From assembly GCA_937890745.1 (NCBI GenBank), contig CALADH010000030.1, forward strand, positions 1 through 38,932: a DNA stretch of 38,932 nucleotides, read 5' to 3'. Every line of letters begins with the position of its first letter. Position 1 is the first letter of the stretch. Origin of the DNA: Scybalocola_A sp900557175 (GTDB lineage: Bacteria > Bacillota > Clostridia > Lachnospirales > Lachnospiraceae). A program made the position numbers and the translations under genes. Of the stretch, positions 33,407-38,932 are shown piece after piece. The notes beneath the pieces were generated by a model. That model searched no databases, had not been told where the DNA came from, and was given only the letters and a program-made list of their open reading frames with translations.

Positions 33407-34701
33407 AGCGTCTGTATAAAAAAGCCGTTGGAAATTGTTGTTTCGAGAAACATATTTTTATAGCTGTCAATAATTTTTGAAGCATTATAAAGACCTATGC
33501 CGCGTCCGCTGCCCTTTGAGGAGATGTCGGGACGTGACAACTGACTGATATTGAGATGATGGTCAATAAAATTATTTGACACAATAAAAACAGTTTCGGA
33601 ATCACCTTGAATAGCAGCAAAGGTCATTTGTGGTTTCGCGGTTTCAAGGGCAGCTTCAATGGCATTATCAAGAAAGATACCGAGAATACGTGTCAAATCA
33701 ACAATATTTGCCGCAACAGTTTCAATCGGTGTTTCTGCTTCAATGGCGGTTTTAATATTCATTTCCTGCGCATAGATCAGCTTGGCAGTAATAAAGCCTT
33801 TTAACTCCGGCTTTTTTATATTGGCAAGCCGGCCGAGCTGATAATTATCCGGCATCAGACGGGAGGTTTCAGGCACTATATGCTCATGGAAATAGGCGGA
33901 CAGACCGTCGATATCCCGATGGTCGATATAGTCTGTCATGGAGATTAAAATATTATTGTAATCATGCTTAAAGGAACGGAGGCTCGTATAGAGATCTTCA
34001 ACTTGTTTAGTATACTTTTGAAGTGCTATAAAGTTCTCTTGTTTTACATTCATCTCATAGGCTGCTTTGTAAGTTTTAATAATCTGAAGGATTGTCCATA
34101 CACAAACGGCAAAAAACAGAAGAAAAATAATGGCATTAAAAGTAACAACAACAGGCGGATAACCAATCTGTTCTCCGGCAGTGATATTTATAATAAAAAG
34201 GCATAGTATGAGCAGGAAATTTAATGCAATAAAAAAGACAGTCTTTTTTGGCAGCGGCGGAATCTCCATACGTGAGCGAAACTTATTGTGAAGAAATACA
34301 AGAAGTTTGCATATGAGGCAGACAACAGCAATATTAAAGCAGGTAAAAGGATATAAGACTATTGGAGTTTCCTGCATTTGTTCAATATTCATGTCCGCAA
34401 GAAGGCAGACAGGAACGGATAGTATATTGCCAATAACTACATTGAGAAAATAGCTGAATAAAAAAAGAAGTATATTGCGCAGACGGTGGCAGTCGATTAG
34501 GGCAATGCAGATGCTGTCTGCAGCGAGAAGAAAAATAACGCCGATATTGCCTATCGTCAAGGATGCTACAGTTAAAATCACTACAGTGATTAATGTCAAA
34601 ATAATTTTTTGAACTGCCTTGAGTTTAAAAGGAAGAAGAATCAGCAAAGGCAAAATATATAGGGCCGTTGTCAAGCCAAGTGTGATTAAAAAATGCAACA
34701 T
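33391..34701 (-). CDS. agrC: AgrC-like sensor histidine kinase (HPK10/GHKL type)
   Basis: A 436-residue membrane kinase. About six membrane segments fill residues 1-208. The phosphorylated histidine is H246 in RSFKHDYNN, the N box is LDNAIEAA (344-351 region, N346) and the G box GSGRGIGLYN (397-406). This is the layout of AgrC-type kinases paired with LytTR regulators. The membrane part would detect the mature peptide. The start at 34701 has GAAAGGA upstream on the minus strand. It is convergent with agrB and divergent from agrD, so its transcript comes from the agrC-agrD intergenic region. Confidence 0.88.
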   Translation of the reverse strand: MLHFLITLGLTTALYILPLLILLPFKLKAVQKIILTLITVVILTVASLTIGNIGVIFLLAADSICIALIDCHRLRNILLFLFSYFLNVVIGNILSVPVCLLADMNIEQMQETPIVLYPFTCFNIAVVCLICKLLVFLHNKFRSRMEIPPLPKKTVFFIALNFLLILCLFIINITAGEQIGYPPVVVTFNAIIFLLFFAVCVWTILQIIKTYKAAYEMNVKQENFIALQKYTKQVEDLYTSLRSFKHDYNNILISMTDYIDHRDIDGLSAYFHEHIVPETSRLMPDNYQLGRLANIKKPELKGFITAKLIYAQEMNIKTAIEAETPIETVAANIVDLTRILGIFLDNAIEAALETAKPQMTFAAIQGDSETVFIVSNNFIDHHLNISQLSRPDISSKGSGRGIGLYNASKIIDSYKNMFLETTISNGFFIQTLHISE

Positions 34702-34734
34702 ATGTATCGTATCCTTTCAAAAAATTAGATTTAT

Positions 34735-34759
34735 TATACTACGAATATGAATGATATTC
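34735..34759. promoter_or_regulatory. agrC-agrD divergent region with inverted repeat
   Basis: A TATACT box (34735-34740) could serve agrD, though no good -35 box is seen. GAATAT (34743-34748) and ATATTC (34754-34759) are perfect inverted arms around five bases just after it. None of the CGATGAACGT operators is present, so agrD seems outside the regulon it feeds. Confidence 0.35.
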
Positions 34760-34779
34760 AATAAAGGGGGATAATTAAA

Positions 34780-34938
34780 ATGCGGAAAATAGCAAATATA
34801 ATTAGTATTGCAGGTGAAAAAGTTATTAAACTGGGAAATAGGAGCGTTGAAAAAAGCGTGCTTCTTGGCATTTACGAACCGCCGATTCCTGAAAAATTAA
34901 AGCAGTTAAGAGATAAAAAAGATGAAAAAATTCGATGA
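34780..34938 (+). CDS. agrD: AgrD-like cyclic peptide precursor, cysteine-free
   Basis: A 52-codon gene. The N-terminal part (1-20) is an amphipathic helix candidate (MRKIANIISIAGEKVIKLGN). The C-terminal part has YEPPIPEKLKQLR (32-44), matching the charged recognition tail YEPxxPxxL of AgrD precursors. The core before it is KSVLLGI (25-31). There is no cysteine; Ser26 could form a lactone, as Ser does in S. intermedius AIP. If cleavage precedes Tyr32 the ring would have six residues, one more than usual. GGGGG precedes the ATG by nine bases. The stop codon lies inside the operator copy 2. Identity rests on the motif and neighbours. Confidence 0.8.
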   Translation: MRKIANIISIAGEKVIKLGNRSVEKSVLLGIYEPPIPEKLKQLRDKKDEKIR

Positions 34939-34962
34939 ACGTCGTTTTTTGAACGTTTATCG
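34933..34962. promoter_or_regulatory. Palindromic operator, copy 2 (secreted protein)
   Basis: CGATGAACGT (34933-34942) and ACGTTTATCG (34953-34962), one mismatch, around 10 bases; 30 bases before the TATAAT at 34993. It overlaps the agrD stop codon. As RNA the same palindrome is followed by AATTTTTG and could terminate the agrD message. Confidence 0.8.
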
Positions 34963-34967
34963 AATTT

Positions 34968-34998
34968 TTGAGCACAGGCTATATAAGTATGTTATAAT
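34968..34998 (+). promoter_or_regulatory. Activator-type promoter of the secreted-protein gene
   Basis: TATAAT at 34993-34998 with weak TTGAGC (34968-34973, spacer 19). The stretch AATTTTTG.GCACAG and the distance to the operator match the agrB promoter. Confidence 0.7.
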
Positions 34999-35004
34999 GA
35001 CGGC

Positions 35005-35157
35005 ATCAAAGGAAACAAGGAAATAATTCACAGATGTGAAGTGATGGAGATGGTGGGGTGATTCCGTTGGGATACGAGGCGAACATGTAGGGGAAGTTTA
35101 AAAATGCAGAGGAGATTAGGAAAATAAAAGCTATTGTATTGACAAGGAGGATTATTT
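35005..35157 (+). promoter_or_regulatory. Long leader of the secreted-protein gene with conserved elements
   Basis: The leader of about 150 bases contains TTCACAGATGTGAA (35027-35040), a short hairpin, and GGGGTGATTCCGTTGGGA (35055-35072). Both recur at the same distance, within a base, after promoter copy 3. A tiny frame GTG ATT CCG TTG GGA (from 35058) runs ten codons to TAG at 35088-35090, with GGAGA upstream. It may be a regulatory leader peptide or a structured RNA. Confidence 0.55.
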
Positions 35158-35907
35158 ATGAAATCAAAAAGATTTTTAGCAGTTTGTATAGCTATGTGTT
35201 GTATGTTTGCATCGACAGGTATGGCAAGTGCGGCAGAAGTTCATGAAACCGAAGCAGAACGGAGAGAAAGAGTTTTTGAGGAAGTGCTTACGGGAAATAT
35301 TACGAGCGATGAAGATGTCATTGCGGTAGCATTAGAACAGTACGAAGCTAAAAAGCAGCGAGCGCTTTTATCAAACGAAATAGTAGAGGATGATTATTTA
35401 TCAATTACACAGGTTGTCGGAGAGCGAGTTAATGAAAATGGTGTTCCCGTGGAAGATATAGTGTCAACAGGGCTGATGATTGTCGATGAGAATATGAGAC
35501 GTATTCCACAGACAGAACTTACGCAGCACCAAGGACAGTTAAGTCAGTTCAGTATATATGCAACAATGAGGGTTAACGTAACTTATGATAAACAAAATGA
35601 TTTAAAAAGAGTAAATTGGTTTGATACACGACTGAATTATGGTACTCAGATGAAAGCAGGAAGTTTAGAACAGGTTTTACTTTATATGCCTGAGCCATTC
35701 AATAGTTTAAGAGATGGAAGAAATTATATAAGTAGTCCTCAAAATAATGCTGTGTATACATATGGTACAAGATACCAAGGAATGTTAGACTGTCCGAGAA
35801 TAGGTTGTGGCTGGGATGCATATTCTATTATCAAAGCAGGGACAAGTACATTAGAGATGCATTATTTTATTTCAAAGGAAAAACCAACAGGAGAATGGGT
35901 GATATAA
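35158..35907 (+). CDS. Secreted protein of unknown function in the agr-like regulon
   Basis: A 249-residue exported protein. The signal peptide (1-25) ends in ASA before AEV. Residues 27-75 are charged and helical, like a propeptide. The rest contains beta-type segments with MRVNVTYDKQNDLKRVNWFD and a C-terminal part with CPRIGCGWDAYSIIKAG, two nearby cysteines and no known catalytic motif. It could be an antimicrobial or toxin-type protein whose activity I cannot name. Control by operator copy 2 makes it the prime effector candidate of the quorum-sensing locus. AAGGAGG stands before the ATG. Confidence 0.75.
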   Translation: MKSKRFLAVCIAMCCMFASTGMASAAEVHETEAERRERVFEEVLTGNITSDEDVIAVALEQYEAKKQRALLSNEIVEDDYLSITQVVGERVNENGVPVEDIVSTGLMIVDENMRRIPQTELTQHQGQLSQFSIYATMRVNVTYDKQNDLKRVNWFDTRLNYGTQMKAGSLEQVLLYMPEPFNSLRDGRNYISSPQNNAVYTYGTRYQGMLDCPRIGCGWDAYSIIKAGTSTLEMHYFISKEKPTGEWVI

Positions 35908-35973
35908 GCAATATAAAAAAATATAATTAGTTAATTATCCATAGCATAGTCAAGGTGGATGCTTAACAATGGA

Positions 35974-36006
35974 CTGTTGGCTTATATTATATAAGCCAAC
36001 AGTTTT
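35974..36006 (+). terminator. Terminator after the secreted-protein gene
   Basis: CTGTTGGCTTATAT (35974-35987) and ATATAAGCCAACAG (35989-36002) form a near-continuous palindrome, followed by TTTT. The practical stem is about 12 bases. Confidence 0.85.
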
Positions 36007-36008
36007 GT

Positions 36009-36165
36009 GGTGTTAGCCTAGCAGCGCACGTTTCTAATGGGTGAAAGTCTCCAGTCTGCCCTAGTAGTGGGAAAGACAGAGTCAATGACAAGGATGTTAA
36101 TCTAAAGAAAGCAAAAACAATTCAACCGATTTTTATACATTATCGGATGCCGAAAGGCAAAAAGA
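36009..36165 (+). other. Non-coding stretch, possible structured RNA or group II intron 5' remnant
   Basis: No gene is seen. The segment with GCGCACGTTTCTAATGGGTG and AAAGTCTCCAGTCTGCCC reads like the domain I start of bacterial group II introns from memory, but no reverse transcriptase and no domain V were found. A GCCGAAAGGC tetraloop hairpin sits near 36149. Identity is uncertain. Confidence 0.35.
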
Positions 36166-36178
36166 ATGGAGGGGTACT

Positions 36179-36919
36179 ATGAAGCTTACAAAAGTGATGG
36201 TAATTTTAGGAACAACAGCATTGATACTGTCCGGTTGTGGGAAAGCAGCTGCGGAAAAAAGTGAGTATTTTGAGGTCGCAAACTTAAAGTGGGGGATGTC
36301 TGTAGATGAGGCTCTGACAGCTTGTGAGATGAAAAGAGATAGCGTTTCGGAACTTTCGGAAGGAGAATATGGTTCATCTTTCGTTATTCAGGACGGTCGA
36401 GAGATATTTGGTGCAAAGACAGAAAGAATCTTGTTAAATTTTATTGATGTTACAGTCAGCGGGGATATTCAGAAACTATGTGAAGTTGACATTATGTATT
36501 CAGAAGATACAGATATGTCGGATGTTATGGAAAATATGAAAAAATCTTTTGGAAATCCGACGGAAAAAATAGCACACTTTCTATTGATGGGTGATGCGCT
36601 GCATAACACAATGATGCGAATGGATTATGAGGCAAATGATAAGATGACCTTGTGGGCAACAAAAACTGTCAGTGAAGCTATCTCAAAAGAAAAGGAATCG
36701 GATTACAAAAAATTGTGGCAAACGCCGATGTCATGGATTTCAGATGATAATTGGAAAGAGTTTTCAGAAAATGCGGTTTTAGTTGATGCGGTTTGTTCGG
36801 ATAAAGCTGATAACGCACCCGTGTCGGGCGAAAAAGGTGTGCGTATAAATGCTTTAAATTTAGTCATTTATGATACAATAACAGAACAATTAGAAGGTAA
36901 AAAACAATCTGCTTTATAA
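36179..36919 (+). CDS. Lipoprotein, tandem family member 1
   Basis: A 246-residue lipoprotein with lipobox LSGC (Cys20). The outer part starts with LKWGMSVDEAL, followed by GREIFGAKTERILLNFID, a middle helical segment and a C-terminal INALNLVIYDTITEQLE. The neighbouring gene has the same order of motifs, so the two are tandem paralogues. No known domain is assigned. GGAGGGG precedes the ATG. No operator of the agr type was found before it; it may be expressed by read-through or from its own promoter. Confidence 0.7.
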   Translation: MKLTKVMVILGTTALILSGCGKAAAEKSEYFEVANLKWGMSVDEALTACEMKRDSVSELSEGEYGSSFVIQDGREIFGAKTERILLNFIDVTVSGDIQKLCEVDIMYSEDTDMSDVMENMKKSFGNPTEKIAHFLLMGDALHNTMMRMDYEANDKMTLWATKTVSEAISKEKESDYKKLWQTPMSWISDDNWKEFSENAVLVDAVCSDKADNAPVSGEKGVRINALNLVIYDTITEQLEGKKQSAL

Positions 36920-36938
36920 AGTAAAAGGGGGATTTTGC

Positions 36939-37705
36939 ATGAGAAATACTAAAAGATGTTTTTAGCGATAGGGCTTATAGTATTAATACTTTGCAGCTGC
37001 TCTAAAGGAAGCGGTAAGGAAGAAAAAAATGATGAAATGCAAGAATCCAATAAACAAGAAGAAAACTACTTGGAAATTGATGATATATCATGGGGAATGA
37101 CGGTGAATGAAACACTTAAAGCTTATGCTGTAGATAAAACAGATGTAGAAGAACTTACAGAGTCAACTTATGCAACTTCTTTTTACATCAGAGATGGGCG
37201 TGAAGTTTTTGGCACAAAAACAGAGTCGATTTTGTTTAATTTCATGGATGCAACACTTAGCGGAAAAGAGCAAAAGCTATGTAGTATTGATATTGTTTAC
37301 GCGGATGATGTTGCTATGAATGGTGTTTTGGAACAAATGAAGTCGGAGTTAGGAGAGACTGTGCCAAAGCTTGTACAGTATGATATGTCAAGTATGCTTT
37401 CAGAGGATAAGATACCGCGCAATGAATATGAATCGAGTGATAAGCTTACTTTATGGGCGAGCCAAACTGTTTCAGAGGTTGTACCTAAAGAGAAGACAGC
37501 TGAATATGAAAAGTTATGGGAGGTTCTGATGAAATGGATGTCTTCTGAAGCGTGGGATAAATTTGCGGCAGAGGCATCATTGGTAACTGTATATTGTTCT
37601 GATGATGCGCCTCAAGTACCAGTTATGGGGAAAAAGGCCGTACGTCTGAACGCTGTAAATTTAGTTATTTATAATACGATTGCAGAGCAGTTAGAAAACG
37701 ACTGA
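36939..37705 (+). pseudogene. Lipoprotein, tandem family member 2, with frameshifted signal region
   Basis: The main frame starts at ATG 36956 (249 residues, lipobox LCSC with Cys15) and keeps the motifs ISWGMTVNETL, GREVFGTKTESILFNFMD and NAVNLVIYNTIAEQLE of its upstream paralogue. The good ribosome site (GGGGG) belongs to ATG 36939, which reads MRNTKRCF and then stops at 36963-36965. One extra A in the AAAA at 36951-36954 would join the two and give MRNTKKMFLAIG, a normal basic signal start. So it is a one-base deletion, a slippage switch, or a coupled leader. The body is intact and may still be translated from 36956. Confidence 0.6.
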
Positions 37706-37732
37706 GGTGTTATGTCATAAATGAAGATAATT

Positions 37733-37762
37733 TAAGCTCTGCTCAATTTATGGGCAGGGCTT
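37733..37762 (+). terminator. Weak hairpin after the lipoprotein pair
   Basis: AAGCTCTGC (37734-37742) pairs with GCAGGGCTT (37754-37762) through one G-U pair with an 11-base loop. There is almost no T run. It may only slow transcription. Confidence 0.45.
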
Positions 37763-37790
37763 TGGTGAAATGACATTGTGAGGTTGAGGT

Positions 37791-38165
37791 ATGAAAGAAA
37801 AAAGACGTTTGTACATAAGGTTAGTTTTTTCGATAATGCTTCTGGGAATTGCTGCTATTTTTGTGATTGTGTGGAAAACACATGGAAAGGATAATAATTT
37901 TAAGTCTCAGTTTCCGGCAGAGCTTTCTTTGAGTATATTAAATGAAAAGACAGGGGAAGAATGTATTGATATTCTAAAAGCCCATGGACTTGTACTTTCC
38001 GAAGTTTATGAAAACGATAAGCAATTAGCGCAAGAAGCGGCGAAAACGATTATCAGCGACTTGAATAACAAAATGCTGTCTTCGGGTGTTGTGCCTTATA
38101 GCTATACGGAAATGGCAGAACTGGCAGAGAGAATTTCTGATATTATTTTTGCAGAGGTCAATTAA
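37791..38165 (+). CDS. Small membrane-anchored protein, paralogue B
   Basis: A 124-residue protein with the same plan as the product at 31493: MKEKRRL, one membrane helix (about 9-28), and an outer part with GEECIDILKAHGLVLSEVY and SYTEMAELAERISDI. About 89 of 124 residues match. Divergence is concentrated in the membrane helix and at the C-terminus. TTGAGG stands before the ATG. Its downstream region leads into operator copy 3. Function unknown. Confidence 0.65.
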   Translation: MKEKRRLYIRLVFSIMLLGIAAIFVIVWKTHGKDNNFKSQFPAELSLSILNEKTGEECIDILKAHGLVLSEVYENDKQLAQEAAKTIISDLNNKMLSSGVVPYSYTEMAELAERISDIIFAEVN

Positions 38166-38249
38166 AAAAAGAATAGAAAACGGATATAGCGAATGCGAAT
38201 GGTATTTAATAAAAGGAGACTGATTAGACTGGAAAATGGGTGAAAAATC

Positions 38250-38279
38250 CGATGAACGTCATTTTTTTAACGCTCATCG
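38250..38279. promoter_or_regulatory. Palindromic operator, copy 3
   Basis: CGATGAACGT (38250-38259) and ACGCTCATCG (38270-38279), one mismatch, around 10 bases; 30 bases before TATAAT at 38310. Same architecture as copies 1 and 2. Confidence 0.8.
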
Positions 38280-38284
38280 AATTT

Positions 38285-38315
38285 TTGTGCACAGTCTGCA
38301 TAGGTGTGTTATAAT
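38285..38315 (+). promoter_or_regulatory. Activator-type promoter, copy 3
   Basis: TATAAT at 38310-38315 with weak TTGTGC (38285-38290, spacer 19), in the conserved AATTTTTGTGCACAG context. The following leader repeats TTCACAAATGTGAA (38344-38357) and GGGGTGATTCCGTTGGGA (38373-38390), and a GTG frame from 38376 of six codons. Confidence 0.7.
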
Positions 38316-38412
38316 GACAGTATCAAAGGGAACGAAGGAATGATTCACAAATGTGAATTAACGGAGGAAGTTGGGGTGATTCCGTTGGGACAGTAGAAAG
38401 AAAAATATATAT

Positions 38413-38607
38413 TTGTTGGGGTTGACATTGTTGTTACTATGCGGCTGCGGAAAATCAGAGAAGGAAGACTTAGGGGATAATTATATTTTAGGAAAAGACA
38501 ACCAGTATTATTTTTCGGGCAATTACTTGATGACGGAATCAGAAAATGCTTATTATTTTTTTAGCGGTCAGTATTTATATTCTAAAGATAAAAGTCCAGC
38601 GGTGTGA
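38413..38607 (+). CDS. Small lipoprotein with uncertain start
   Basis: A 64-residue product from TTG 38413, with LLLLCGC as a lipobox (Cys12). The mature part is rich in Tyr and carries two similar stretches, NQYYFSGNYL and AYYFFSGQYLYS. The frame is open upstream through KKNIYLL-type residues to a stop at 38377, but contains no ATG or GTG, and the TTG has no clear ribosome site. A start codon may have been lost, in which case this is a decayed gene. It lies behind operator copy 3 and would be the third regulon target. Confidence 0.45.
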   Translation: MLGLTLLLLCGCGKSEKEDLGDNYILGKDNQYYFSGNYLMTESENAYYFFSGQYLYSKDKSPAV

Positions 38608-38654
38608 TGTCAAGAGATAAATAATAAAAAAATCATATATTTTTGTATATATCT

Positions 38655-38932
38655 CATGAAGACAAAAAACACCCACCTAAGCCCTGTCGACCATGTTTTT
38701 GAAAATGAGCGGGGCGTAGTTCATCAGCAAGCAGATGAAATCTACTTCGCCGGATTGTATAGGCGATTGTCTTTCAGCAACCGAAAGACTAAACGCACAA
38801 ATTTACGGGCAGTTATGCGAGTGCACGTTTGTGTTGACATCTGTTTACCTCTTTATATTTGAGGTGGTAGAAGTCGCTGTATTCCTTGTCGCATCTTACA
38901 AGAGAAAATGCTGCTTCACACAGATAATACTT
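38655..38932 (-). mobile_element. IS110-type insertion sequence, partial at the window end
   Basis: The minus-strand sequence encodes the C-terminus of an IS110/IS1111-type transposase and continues past its stop with a short non-coding end. IS110 elements have no long terminal inverted repeats, so I cannot place the boundary exactly; 38655 is an estimate. The left part of the element lies beyond the window. Confidence 0.55.
38742..38932 (-). pseudogene. IS110-family transposase, C-terminal fragment with frameshift
   Basis: Read from the right edge, the frame gives LCEAAFSLVRCDKEYSDFYH and then KYKEVNRCQHKRALA before a TAA at 38813-38815. One base is missing there; in the next frame the sequence continues as TARKFVRLVFRLLKDNRLY, ending at TAG 38742-38744. 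Together these match the usual IS110 transposase C-terminus (the HKRAL.LTARKFVRL pattern). The copy is thus probably inactive. Confidence 0.75.

Overview
The window reads as a chromosomal segment of an anaerobic Clostridia-type Firmicute, most like the Lachnospiraceae. The signs are AGGAGG-type ribosome sites on almost every gene, TTGACA/TATAAT promoters, a leucyl T-box, low to moderate GC, and gene families common in that group: zinc-ribbon/YARHG proteins, DUF2752, a high-cysteine repeat protein and an agr-like peptide system. No rRNA, tRNA or CRISPR array was seen.

Left part (about 1-12140). After 460 bases with no convincing gene come a Gfo/Idh/MocA oxidoreductase and a dipeptide (L-Ala-D/L-Glu) epimerase. 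A tight operon for salvage of cell-wall muropeptides follows: murR, murQ, an ABC sugar transporter (binding lipoprotein plus two permeases, no ATPase), anmK, nagZ, and an AmiE-like serine hydrolase fused to a GNAT acetyltransferase. NagZ and the hydrolase have no signal peptide. The likely scheme is import of intact muropeptide, removal of GlcNAc by NagZ, removal of peptide by AmiE, phosphorylation of anhydroMurNAc by AnmK, and lactyl-ether cleavage by MurQ; the epimerase handles the released dipeptide.

Middle part (12150-31470). tyrA-aroA lie on the minus strand. An EF-G paralogue follows, then a run of membrane and zinc-ribbon proteins (one with YARHG, one with Gly-Tyr-Asp repeats). Next are an Amidase_3/beta-lactamase-fold fusion, a membrane-anchored repeat protein, T-box-leuS, two small membrane proteins, a minus-strand pair including a Cys/Asn-rich protein, mnmM (ytqB), a Cro/C1-type regulator and a sugar nucleotidyltransferase.

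Right part (31490-38932). This is an AT-richer accessory block built around a rearranged agr-like quorum-sensing locus. agrA, agrB, agrC and a 52-codon agrD alternate in orientation instead of forming the usual co-directional agrBDCA operon. Three promoters, in front of agrB, a secreted 249-aa protein and a small lipoprotein, share an inverted repeat (CGATGAACGT, 10 bases, ACGTTCATCG) lying exactly 30 bases upstream of a TATAAT box. I read this as the binding site of the LytTR regulator and as the core of a small regulon. The last two copies also share a transcript leader with a tiny possible ORF. Two 124-aa paralogues bracket the block. It also holds a tandem lipoprotein pair, the second of which has a frameshifted signal region. 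The window ends in a frameshifted IS110-type transposase fragment.
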